From contig SLDH01000090.1 in the NCBI GenBank assembly GCA_007125415.1, forward strand, positions 1-11,111: DNA of 11,111 bases, written 5' to 3'. Below, one piece after another: positions 1-5,866 of this stretch (positions are counted from its first letter, which is position 1; each line of letters starts with the position of its first letter). A program made the translations under genes and the position numbers. The notes beneath the pieces are model-generated. The model saw only the letters and a list, made by a program, of their open reading frames with translations, was not told the DNA's origin and ran no database searches. This DNA is from Roseovarius sp. (GTDB taxonomy: Bacteria > Pseudomonadota > Alphaproteobacteria > Rhodobacterales > Rhodobacteraceae).

Positions 1-132
1 CGCATGGGCGCGTGGTTCGAGCGGCGCTATGAAAATGTGCATATGGGCACCGAGCAGCTTTTCCGCCATCCCTCGCCCGCCGATCTGGGCCTCGACCCAG
101 AGCGTGACGGCAGCCCGGAGGCCTGTGCATGA
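1..132 (+). CDS. GNAT-family N-acetyltransferase, C-terminal fragment (cut by window start)
   Basis: An open frame runs from base 1 to a TGA at 130-132 and encodes 43 residues. Its tail, LFRHPSPADLG, closely matches the tails of the two complete acetyltransferases that follow (VYRHPGPGDLQ and VHRHPSPERLG). I therefore read it as the end of a third paralogue of the same GNAT subfamily; the acetyl-CoA-binding part lies outside the window. The stop overlaps the ATG of the next gene (ATGA at 129-132), which suggests translational coupling within one operon. The last 15 or so residues (DPERDGSPEACA) are a short extra tail not seen in the next copy. The substrate is unknown. The call rests on a short motif and on context. 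Confidence 0.7.
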   Translation, partial: RMGAWFERRYENVHMGTEQLFRHPSPADLGLDPERDGSPEACA

Positions 133-671
133 CCCCCCGGCTCGTTGATACCCCCGTGCTGGAGACCGAACGCCTGACCCTGCGCGCCGTCGGGCCACAG
201 GACATCCAGGCCGGCGTGACCTATCTGCAAGGCCCGCGCCCCCTTTACATCGGTGGCCCTTTCTCAAAGGCCCACGCATGGAATCAGTACGCCGCCGAAA
301 TCGGACATTGGGCGCTCCGCGGTCATGGCCTCTTCGTGATCTGCCTCAAGGGGACCGATGCGGCCATCGGCGATTGCGGCCTGCTTTGCCCGGCCGGGTA
401 TCCCGAGCCGGAACTGGGTTGGGCCATCTGGTCAGCCGAGCATGAGGGCAAAGGCCTTGTGCGTGAAGCCGCCGAAGCCGTGCGCGCCCATGCCTATGGG
501 GACCACGGCTGGTCCACGCTGGTCAGCTATATCGACCCTCGGAACAGCCGCTCCATTGCGCTGGCGAAAAGGCTGGGCTGCCGGCTTGACACGGATGCAG
601 CCATCCCCGACCTGCCCGATTGGGTATGCACTGAGGTCTATCGCCATCCCGGCCCGGGGGATCTGCAATGA
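129..671 (+). CDS. GNAT-family N-acetyltransferase (RimJ/RimL-like)
   Basis: A protein of 180 residues, the usual length for a single-domain GNAT, which transfers an acetyl group from acetyl-CoA to an amine. The N-terminus LETERLTLRAV (residues 11-21) is the typical first strand of the RimJ/RimL-like Acetyltransf_3 group. LGWAIWSAEHEGKGLVREA (97-114) carries the strand followed by the pyrophosphate-binding loop, here EGKGLVREA, and YIDPRNSRSIALAKRLGC (134-151) is the conserved Asn-Ser-containing region after it. These motifs are intact, so the enzyme is probably active. The ATG at 129 overlaps the previous stop and its own stop overlaps the next ATG (ATGA at 668-671). RimI/J/L enzymes acetylate ribosomal proteins, and the downstream ribosomal genes make a similar target conceivable, but that is only inference from position. 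Confidence 0.9.
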   Translation: MTPRLVDTPVLETERLTLRAVGPQDIQAGVTYLQGPRPLYIGGPFSKAHAWNQYAAEIGHWALRGHGLFVICLKGTDAAIGDCGLLCPAGYPEPELGWAIWSAEHEGKGLVREAAEAVRAHAYGDHGWSTLVSYIDPRNSRSIALAKRLGCRLDTDAAIPDLPDWVCTEVYRHPGPGDLQ

Positions 672-1273
672 CCGGTCACGATATTCCGGTGCTGGAAACC
701 CGCCGCCTGATCCTGCGCGGCCCAGAAGCGCAGGACTCCCCCGATTTCAAGGCGACGTTCAGCTCCTACTGTTCGCGTTTCATGGGCGGGCCGCTCAATG
801 GTTACGAGGCCTCGATGCTCTATGCCGCCGAGATCGATCATTGGGCCATTCGCAGCTACGGCATGTGGATGATCCAGGACCGTGCTACCGGCCGTACGCT
901 GGGCATGGCGGGCGGCTGGTTTCCGGCCAGGTGGCCCGAGCGCGAGATCGCCTGGATCATCTGGCCCGGCGAAGCCGGACGTGACTACGCTCTGGAGGCC
1001 ACCCATGCGGTGCGCCGGCATCTCTTCGGTGCGGGCGGCTGGGAGGGGGCGGTCAGCTATATCGATCCCAGGAACCTCGACAGAATCCGCCTCGCCGAGC
1101 GGCCGGGCTGCACCCGGAACAAGGACGCGCCCACGATCGATGGCAATGATGCGGTTCATCGACACCCCTCACCCGAGCGCCTCGGCCCGGGCCAGCTTGC
1201 CGACGGAATCGAACTGGCGATCAGCCATTACAGTGATCCGCTTTTCAAGTCGAAAGGACTGCGCGTTGACTGA
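668..1273 (+). CDS. GNAT-family N-acetyltransferase paralogue with altered CoA loop
   Basis: A protein of 201 residues, clearly a tandem copy of the preceding gene. Both share LETRRLILR / LETERLTLR near the start, a YAAEI.HWA block (52-60), an I.WP/I.WS strand, VSYIDPRN (129-136) and a RHP.P tail. Two things differ. The acetyl-CoA loop reads AGRDYALEA (103-111) where the sister has EGKGLVREA, so the second glycine of the GxG pattern is replaced by aspartate. The helix after YIDPRN has ERPGC in place of KRLGC. There is also a tail of about 28 residues (174-201) beyond the point where the sister protein ends. Activity may be reduced, or the copy may bind a different ligand. The gene is coupled to its neighbours at both ends: ATGA with the upstream GNAT, and an 8-base overlap with the chorismate mutase start. 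Confidence 0.87.
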   Translation: MTGHDIPVLETRRLILRGPEAQDSPDFKATFSSYCSRFMGGPLNGYEASMLYAAEIDHWAIRSYGMWMIQDRATGRTLGMAGGWFPARWPEREIAWIIWPGEAGRDYALEATHAVRRHLFGAGGWEGAVSYIDPRNLDRIRLAERPGCTRNKDAPTIDGNDAVHRHPSPERLGPGQLADGIELAISHYSDPLFKSKGLRVD

Positions 1274-1562
1274 CATCTCTTCCCGTACCGCCGAGCTTCT
1301 GTCCGGTCATCGCGAGTCGATCGACCGGCTTGACGCCATTCTCGTCTATACGCTGGGCGAGCGATTCAAGCATACGCAGGCGGTGGGTCGCCTCAAGGCC
1401 GAACACAACCTTCCCCCGTCCGATCCGAAGCGCGAGGCGCAACAGATCGCGCGGCTGGAGGATCTGGCGCACCGCGCCGATCTCGACCCGGAATTCGCCA
1501 AGAAATTCCTCAACTTCATCATCGCTGAAGTCATTCAGCATCACAAGCAACACCAGCCCTGA
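1266..1562 (+). CDS. Chorismate mutase, AroQ class (TTG start)
   Basis: A 98-residue all-helical chorismate mutase of the AroQ class, which converts chorismate to prephenate, the branch-point step toward phenylalanine and tyrosine. The active-site residues of the E. coli domain line up at matching spacing: R16 (E. coli R11), R33 (R28) in GERF, K44 (K39) in GRLKAEH, and D53, R56, E57 (D48, R51, E52) in SDPKREA. I chose the TTG at 1266 because AAAGGA at 1253-1258 lies 7 bases upstream and the protein then begins a few residues before the first helix; no ATG or GTG lies between that site and the helix. The start overlaps the end of the preceding GNAT gene, suggesting coupled translation. It is a free-standing mutase with no dehydratase or dehydrogenase domain. 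The start codon is less certain than the identity. Confidence 0.9.
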   Translation: MTDISSRTAELLSGHRESIDRLDAILVYTLGERFKHTQAVGRLKAEHNLPPSDPKREAQQIARLEDLAHRADLDPEFAKKFLNFIIAEVIQHHKQHQP

Positions 1563-1607
1563 GGCGGGGCCTTCCCCGCAGCAATGCCATTCACAAGGAG
1601 AAACCAA

Positions 1608-1982
1608 ATGGCCATGAAAATCCGTCTTGCCCGTGGGGGCAGCAAGAAACGCCCCTTCTATCGCATCGTTGCTGCGGACAGCCGCATGCCGCGCGATGGC
1701 CGCTTCATCGAGAAGCTGGGCACCTATAATCCGCTTCTGCCCAAGGACAGCGAAGAGCGCGTCAAGATGAATATGGAGCGCGTGCAATACTGGCTGGGCG
1801 AGGGGGCACAACCCACCGACCGTATCGCCCGCATGCTCGAAGCCGCGGGCCTGCGCGGGAAGACCGAGCGTTCCAACCCCAAGAAGGGCCAGCCAGGCAA
1901 GAAGGCTCAGGAGCGCGCAGAGCAGAAGGCGGCCAAGGCTGCCGAGGCGCCTGCCGCTGAAGAAGCCACCGAAGAAAGCTGA
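1608..1982 (+). CDS. rpsP: 30S ribosomal protein S16
   Basis: Encodes bacterial ribosomal protein S16, an assembly protein of the 30S body that contacts 16S rRNA. The first half ([20 protein letters not shown], then [18 protein letters not shown] and a YNP element) is the standard S16 core. The protein is 124 residues, longer than the roughly 80-90 of E. coli S16, because of a low-complexity Lys/Ala/Glu tail from about residue 85 on. Such tails are common in alphaproteobacterial S16. The ATG at 1608 is preferred over one at 1584: AAGGAG at 1595-1600 sits 7 bases before it and the family begins with this methionine. It opens the rpsP-rimM-trmD-rplS gene order, here interrupted by bluB and a sulfotransferase-like gene. 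Confidence 0.97.
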   Translation: MAMKIRLARGGSKKRPFYRIVAADSRMPRDGRFIEKLGTYNPLLPKDSEERVKMNMERVQYWLGEGAQPTDRIARMLEAAGLRGKTERSNPKKGQPGKKAQERAEQKAAKAAEAPAAEEATEES

Positions 1983-1999
1983 AAGGGCGTGGTGCCCGG

Positions 2000-2629
2000 A
2001 TGACGCGGTTTTCCCCCGCTTTCCGGTCCGGACTGCTGGACCTGATGCGCTGGCGGCGCGATGTGCGCCGCTTTCGCACGGATCCGGTGGATGAGGCGCT
2101 GCTCGAGGAATGCCTCGGGGCGTTCCTGCTGGCCCCTTCGGTGGGGCTGAGCGAGCCTTGGCGCGTGGTTCGGCTGGAAAGCGCGCAGGCCCGCGCGTCT
2201 GCGCTGGCCAATTATCAGCAGGCCAATGCCGAGGCGCTCAAGGGCTATGACGGGGATCAGGCCGCGCTTTACAGCAAGCTCAAGCTTTCGGGCATGCGCG
2301 AAGCGCCGGTGCAGCTTGCCGTTTTCTGTGATGACGGCACGGAAAAGGGCGCGGGGCTTGGCGCGGCGAGCATGCCCGAAATGCGCCGCTATTCCGTGGT
2401 GGCCGCGGTCACGCAGTTCTGGCTGATGGCCCGCAGCCACGGGCTTGGCGTGGGCTGGGTGTCGATCCTCGATCCTGAAGCCCTGGCGCGGGATCTCGAC
2501 ATGCCCGGGGACTGGGCGCTCGTCGCCTATCTCTGTGTAGGCTGGCCCGAGGACAGCCAGGAGACACCCGAACTGGAACGTGTCGGCTGGGAAGAGCGGC
2601 GCGGCAGCTTGCCGGTGAAGAGGCGATGA
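2000..2629 (+). CDS. bluB: 5,6-dimethylbenzimidazole synthase BluB
   Basis: A 209-residue flavin-destructase of the nitroreductase fold. BluB uses O2 to break down FMNH2 and form 5,6-dimethylbenzimidazole, the lower axial ligand of cobalamin. Family hallmarks are visible: MRWRRDVRRF (16-25), with an aspartate (D21) at the place of the catalytic Asp of Sinorhizobium BluB; the LLAPSVGLSEPWRVV stretch (43-57); GWVSILDPEALARDLDMPG (152-170), containing the conserved serine (S155); and the C-terminal ELERVGWEERR. The gene starts 17 bases after rpsP and lies in the same direction, so it is probably co-transcribed; a clear ribosome-binding site is lacking (GAAAGGG at 1981-1987 is too far away). No other cobalamin gene is in the window, so its position inside a ribosomal cluster is unusual. 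Confidence 0.93.
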   Translation: MTRFSPAFRSGLLDLMRWRRDVRRFRTDPVDEALLEECLGAFLLAPSVGLSEPWRVVRLESAQARASALANYQQANAEALKGYDGDQAALYSKLKLSGMREAPVQLAVFCDDGTEKGAGLGAASMPEMRRYSVVAAVTQFWLMARSHGLGVGWVSILDPEALARDLDMPGDWALVAYLCVGWPEDSQETPELERVGWEERRGSLPVKRR

Positions 2630-2708
2630 AGATGAAATCTCTGGGCCATCACGGCGTGGCGCGTTCGTTTGACCTTTGCGAGGCGTTGCACCTCGGTGGA
2701 GGGTTATG

Positions 2709-3212
2709 ATGGCGGATGATCTGATCTGCGTCGGTGTGATCATGGGCGCCTTCGGCGTGCATGGCGAGCTGCGCGTCAAGAGCTTCACCACAAAACCGGA
2801 AGACATTGCCCGCTACCCGTTGAGCGATGCGAGCGGCAAGCGCCGCTTCGATCTCGCCTTGGGTCGGCCGGTCAAGAACGGCTTTTCTGCCCGGATCGAG
2901 GGTGTGCTGACCCGTGAGCAGGCCGATGGCTTGCGCGGGGTGCAACTCTTTACAGCGCGCAGCGCGCTGCCGAACCTGCCGGATGACGAGTTCTACCATG
3001 CCGATCTCATCGGCCTTGCGGTTCATGATACCGGAGGCCAGCTTCTCGGCCATGTGAAGGCGGTCCAGAATCACGGCGCGACGGACCTCCTTGAGATTGC
3101 CCGGCCTTGTCTGAAAGGCTCCGTGTTGCTGCCTTTCACCCGCGCCGTGGTGCCGACGGTGGATCTGGCCGCCGGACGGCTTGTGGCCGACCCGCCGGAG
3201 GGAGCATTGTAA
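2709..3212 (+). CDS. rimM: 16S rRNA-processing protein RimM
   Basis: RimM is a 30S assembly factor that binds S19 and helps maturation of the 3' domain of 16S rRNA. The 167-residue protein begins with [20 protein letters not shown], the family signature (G.FGV.GE.RV) of the N-terminal beta barrel. The C-terminal PRC-barrel part follows: [18 protein letters not shown], then a [17 protein letters not shown] stretch and [15 protein letters not shown] chose the ATG at 2709 because the GGAGGG at 2698-2703 leaves 5 bases to it, against 2 bases to the ATG at 2706; a TTG far upstream (2676) has no support. The next gene starts 5 bases after the stop, so rimM is inside an operon. Confidence 0.95.
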   Translation: MADDLICVGVIMGAFGVHGELRVKSFTTKPEDIARYPLSDASGKRRFDLALGRPVKNGFSARIEGVLTREQADGLRGVQLFTARSALPNLPDDEFYHADLIGLAVHDTGGQLLGHVKAVQNHGATDLLEIARPCLKGSVLLPFTRAVVPTVDLAAGRLVADPPEGAL

Positions 3213-3217
3213 CGGTC

Positions 3218-4030
3218 ATGCGCATCCTGCTGCATCCTGGTTTTCACAAGACCGGCACCTCATCGCTGCAAGGGGGCGTGCAGACGCAGACGGAGCGCCT
3301 GTCGGAATTTCTGCAGTTTCGCAACACCGCCGATCTGCGTGAAAGCGCGCGGGCGGCGCGCCGTTTCTCGGCACGGCCCGAAAGGATCAACCTGTGGCGC
3401 TTTGCCGTTGCGTTTCGCGCCGATCTTGCCTCCGTTCCGCAGGACGGCCCGCAGACCCTGCTCATCAGCAGCGAGGACCTGTGTGGCACATTGCCCGGTT
3501 TGCGCGGTGTCCTTTCCTATGACGCCGTCCCCTTGCTGATGAATGTGGCTGTCGCAGTCCTGAAATCCTGCTTTGGCAACGGGGCGGAGATCACGCTGTG
3601 GTTTACCACACGCGCGCGCGAAAGCTGGTTGCGCAGTGTGTGGTATCAGAACCTGCGCGCGCAGCGCCTCACGGAGGATTTCGAGGCGTTTCGTCTCCTG
3701 CTCGCCCGCGCGGACGAACTCGATGCTGTTGTCGCGCGTGTCGCTGCGCGCATCGGTTCACGGGGCCGGGTGATCTCGACCCCGATCGAGACATGTGGCG
3801 CGTCCCCGCTCGGGCCGCTCGGCGCCGCGCTTGATCTGCTCGACATTCCCACCGAGGGCCTGCCACCCCTGCCGGCGAGGAATGCGCAGCCTGAAGGGGC
3901 TGCCGAGGAACTGCTCGCACTCAACCGCTCCGATCTGACGGATGAGGCGCTGGTCGAGGCCAAGCGCGAGGTGCTCCGCCGCTATCGCCGCGCGGGGCAG
4001 ACCCGCCTGGCCGACCCGCAAAGGACCTGA
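3218..4030 (+). CDS. Sulfotransferase-like P-loop protein
   Basis: A 270-residue protein starting MRILLHPGFHKTGTSSLQ. The HxGFHKTGTSSLQ loop (residues 6-18) is the 5'-phosphosulfate-binding loop typical of PAPS-dependent sulfotransferases. ISSEDL (in the LLISSEDLCG stretch) and a later segment, LWFTTRARESWLRSVWYQN, resemble the 3'-phosphate-binding strand and serine-containing helix (R..............S) of the same superfamily. The acceptor is unknown; a polysaccharide or lipid is usual for bacterial members. The start at 3218 puts the P-loop at the very N-terminus, as is normal, although the ribosome-binding site (GGAGGGAG around 3197-3204) is about 13 bases away. It lies 5 bases after rimM and 2 bases before trmD, so it is surely transcribed with them. 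A role in tRNA or ribosome maturation cannot be deduced from sequence. Confidence 0.72.
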   Translation: MRILLHPGFHKTGTSSLQGGVQTQTERLSEFLQFRNTADLRESARAARRFSARPERINLWRFAVAFRADLASVPQDGPQTLLISSEDLCGTLPGLRGVLSYDAVPLLMNVAVAVLKSCFGNGAEITLWFTTRARESWLRSVWYQNLRAQRLTEDFEAFRLLLARADELDAVVARVAARIGSRGRVISTPIETCGASPLGPLGAALDLLDIPTEGLPPLPARNAQPEGAAEELLALNRSDLTDEALVEAKREVLRRYRRAGQTRLADPQRT

Positions 4031-4032
4031 CG

Positions 4033-4845
4033 ATGTCTGACGCTCCCGCCCGGTCTCACGGCCGCAAGTCCCTGACCGCCTCGCTCAAGCCGCGCAGCCT
4101 GATGGAGGGGCCCCAGCGGCTTGCCCATGCCTGGACCGCGCAGGTGATCACCCTGCTGCCGGGCGCTTTTCCCGGCGTGTTGGGCGAAAGCCTGACCGGC
4201 AAGGCGCTGAAAGACGGAATCTGGCAGCTTGAGGCGGTCGATCTGCGCGCCTTTGGTGAGGGTCGGCATCGCAATGTGGACGATACGCCTGCAGGGGGGG
4301 GCGCGGGCATGGTGCTGCGCGCCGATGTCATGGGGCGGGCCATTGATCATGCCCGTGCCAGCGCACCCGCCCGCGCGCCGCTGGTCTATCTCAGCCCGCG
4401 CGGCGCGCCCTTTACCCAGTCCCGGGCCCGCGCCTTGGCTGTTGAACCCGGGATCACGCTCATCTGTGGCCGGTTCGAAGGCCTGGACCAGCGGGTGATC
4501 GACCATTACGGGATCGAGGAGATTTCGCTGGGTGATTTCGTTCTGACCGGCGGCGAACTGGCGGCGATGGCATTGATAGACGCGACAGTGCGGCTCCTGC
4601 CCGGCGTTCTGGGAAATGCGGCATCTGCCGAAGAGGAGAGTTTTTCGGGGGGCTTGCTGGAGCATCCGCAGTACACCCGTCCACATGAATGGCGGGGGCA
4701 TACCCTTCCGCCCGTCCTGCTGTCGGGCCATCACGGGGAGATCGAGAAATGGCGGCGCTCGGAGGCCGAGGCCCTGACCCGTTCGCGTCGGCCTGACCTG
4801 TGGCGCGCCTATCGCGGCGACGAAAAGAACGAAAAGAAGGAGTGA
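4033..4845 (+). CDS. trmD: tRNA (guanine-37-N1)-methyltransferase TrmD
   Basis: TrmD methylates G37 next to the anticodon using S-adenosylmethionine, preventing frameshifting. The SPOUT trefoil-knot motifs are clear: GGGAGMVLRADV, LVYLSPRGAPF, ICGRFEGLDQRVIDHYGIEE and ISLGDFVLTGGELAAM, which include the conserved Glu of the CGRFEG loop and the Asp of LGDFVL (E. coli D169 equivalent). The C-terminal domain with EHPQYTRPHEWRG and LLSGHHGEIEKWRR is also intact. At 270 residues it is longer than the E. coli enzyme (about 255) because some 35 extra residues precede WTAQVITLLPGAFP, where the catalytic domain starts. AAAGGA at 4020-4025 is 7 bases from the ATG and supports the longer form. Confidence 0.96.
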   Translation: MSDAPARSHGRKSLTASLKPRSLMEGPQRLAHAWTAQVITLLPGAFPGVLGESLTGKALKDGIWQLEAVDLRAFGEGRHRNVDDTPAGGGAGMVLRADVMGRAIDHARASAPARAPLVYLSPRGAPFTQSRARALAVEPGITLICGRFEGLDQRVIDHYGIEEISLGDFVLTGGELAAMALIDATVRLLPGVLGNAASAEEESFSGGLLEHPQYTRPHEWRGHTLPPVLLSGHHGEIEKWRRSEAEALTRSRRPDLWRAYRGDEKNEKKE

Positions 4846-4857
4846 TCCGCTGGGGCG

Positions 4858-4904
4858 CCGGAAACTTTGAAAGTTTCCGGTCCGATTTCTTTTGAAGAAA
4901 TCGG
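4858..4904 (+). repeat. Twin tandem hairpins after trmD
   Basis: Two palindromes lie one base apart, 12 bases after the trmD stop. The first, 4858-4880, pairs CCGGAAACTTT with AAAGTTTCCGG around a single G (a real loop would open a few more bases). The second, 4882-4904, pairs CCGATTTCTT with AAGAAATCGG around TTG. The run TTTCTTTT after the first stem (4886-4893) could make it a weak terminator for the trmD transcript, but pairing in the second stem would hide those bases. The design also looks like a dispersed REP-type repeat. Both readings are inference; the base pairing is directly visible. Confidence 0.75.
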
Positions 4905-4944
4905 CTGGCGTCGCGGTTCGCGGGGAGCCGGCATGCGATAAGGC

Positions 4945-4972
4945 TTGAAAACTCTGCCGAACCCTGTATCAC
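4945..4972 (+). promoter_or_regulatory. Possible sigma-70 promoter for rplS-rpmE
   Basis: TTGAAA (4945-4950) and TATCAC (4967-4972) are separated by 16 bases, close to the vegetative consensus. It lies after the twin hairpins, where a separate promoter for rplS and rpmE would be expected given the long gap. The -10 match is moderate and 16 bases is slightly short, so this is a tentative call. Confidence 0.33.
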
Positions 4973-5184
4973 CCGGCCATTCTGGTAAAGCTCCGCGATT
5001 GTGATTCCCGTTTTCTTCTGGCGGATGATGCGAAGCCGGTGCCGGACAGGCCGCAAGGCCGGAAAAGCAAGGACGACCTGATCTCTGGCGGGCGCGTGAT
5101 GCGGACCCGGGCGAAGACCAAGAGCTCTGAGGACGCCAACCACCTTTGCGGACCAACCGCAAGCTTTTGTAAGGAGTGGGTCAG

Positions 5185-5568
5185 ATGGACCTCATCGCAG
5201 AACTCGAGGCGGAACAGATCGCCGCCCTCGGCAAGGACATACCGGACTTCAAGGCAGGCGACACCATTCGCGTCGGCTACAAGGTGACCGAAGGCACGCG
5301 GAGCCGTGTGCAGAACTTCGAAGGAGTTTGCATCGCGCGCAACAACGGCAAGGGTATTGCCGGCTCGTTCACCGTGCGCAAGATCTCCTTCGGTGAGGGT
5401 GTTGAACGGAGTTTCCCGCTCTATTCGACCAATATCGACAGCATCACGGTCATTCGCCGCGGCCGTGTGCGCCGGGCAAAGCTCTATTATCTGCGGGCCC
5501 GTCGCGGGAAATCGGCGCGCATCGCCGAGGATACCACCTACAAGCCCCTGTCCGGCAAATCGGCATAA
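5185..5568 (+). CDS. rplS: 50S ribosomal protein L19
   Basis: L19 sits at the interface of the two ribosomal subunits. The 127-residue protein shows the family pattern throughout: [19 protein letters not shown], then [37 protein letters not shown] and [21 protein letters not shown] place the start at the ATG at 5185, 8 bases after AAGGAG (5171-5176); a GTG at 5176 overlaps that ribosome-binding site and is unlikely. The stop (5566-5568) overlaps the ribosome-binding site of rpmE, so the two genes form one unit. Compared with E. coli it has a short C-terminal extension ([13 protein letters not shown]). Confidence 0.97.
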   Translation: MDLIAELEAEQIAALGKDIPDFKAGDTIRVGYKVTEGTRSRVQNFEGVCIARNNGKGIAGSFTVRKISFGEGVERSFPLYSTNIDSITVIRRGRVRRAKLYYLRARRGKSARIAEDTTYKPLSGKSA

Positions 5569-5579
5569 GGAGTGGCACG

Positions 5580-5801
5580 ATGAAAAAAGATATTCATCCC
5601 GACTATCACGTCATCGACGTAAAGATGACCGATGGAACCATCGTTCAGATGCGCTCCACCTACGGTTCCGAAGGCGATACGCTTTCGCTCGACATCGACC
5701 CGAGCGTGCATCCGGCCTGGACGGGTGGAGGCACCCGCCTGATGGACGCGGGCGGTCGCGTGTCGAAGTTCAAGAACAAATATGCAGGCCTGGGTTTCTG
5801 A
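5580..5801 (+). CDS. rpmE: 50S ribosomal protein L31 (zinc-free, C- form)
   Basis: A 73-residue L31, identified by the start [19 protein letters not shown], the centre [14 protein letters not shown] and the end [16 protein letters not shown]31 helps bridge the 30S and 50S subunits. The protein has no cysteine, so it cannot hold the zinc ion of the CxxC form; this C- type is usual in alphaproteobacteria. AAGGAG at 5567-5572 lies 7 bases before the ATG and overlaps the rplS stop. It is the last gene of the cluster and is followed by a strong terminator. Confidence 0.96.
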   Translation: MKKDIHPDYHVIDVKMTDGTIVQMRSTYGSEGDTLSLDIDPSVHPAWTGGGTRLMDAGGRVSKFKNKYAGLGF

Positions 5802-5826
5802 ACCCATCCCGCTCGCACGGACCCAG

Positions 5827-5860
5827 CGGCGCCGCCTCTCGGGGCGGCGCCGTTTCCTTT
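5827..5860 (+). terminator. Intrinsic terminator of the rplS-rpmE unit
   Basis: CGGCGCCGCC (5827-5836) pairs perfectly with GGCGGCGCCG (5843-5852) around a 6-base loop, followed by TTTCCTTT (5853-5860). It lies 25 bases after the rpmE stop and ends 6 bases before the stop of the convergent kinase gene. Read on the minus strand the hairpin lacks a U tract, so it should act mainly on the rpmE side. Confidence 0.9.
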
Positions 5861-5866
5861 GTGGCC

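Larger units (their letters stand above)
4846..5184 (+). other. trmD-rplS intergenic region and probable rplS leader
   Basis: There is no convincing gene in these 339 bases: the frames open across it have no family resemblance and poor start context. It holds the twin hairpins at 4858-4904, a promoter-like pair at 4945-4972, a GC-rich stretch that can fold around a GGCC-GCAA-GGCC element near 5050-5062, and the ribosome-binding site of rplS (AAGGAG, 5171-5176). If the promoter is real, rplS-rpmE mRNA would carry a leader of about 200 bases. That is long enough for feedback control by a ribosomal protein, but I see no known leader motif. Confidence 0.5.

Noticed and set aside
882..1265. Long + frame running upstream of the chorismate mutase start, which would give a 226-residue protein
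   Set aside because: The added part is an arginine/serine-rich shadow of the GNAT gene in another frame; the TTG at 1266 has a ribosome-binding site and fits the family length.
1564..1579. Hairpin GCGGGG-CCTT-CCCCGC between chorismate mutase and rpsP as a terminator
   Set aside because: No T run follows and rpsP starts within 30 bases; more likely a chance or minor mRNA structure.
1907..2806. 299-residue antisense frame opposite bluB
   Set aside because: High GC gives long antisense frames; the + strand reading is a clear BluB and the antisense protein has no recognisable domain.
4460..5143. Minus-strand frame covering the trmD end and rplS leader
   Set aside because: The part outside trmD includes translated hairpin sequence and has no start context or family match.
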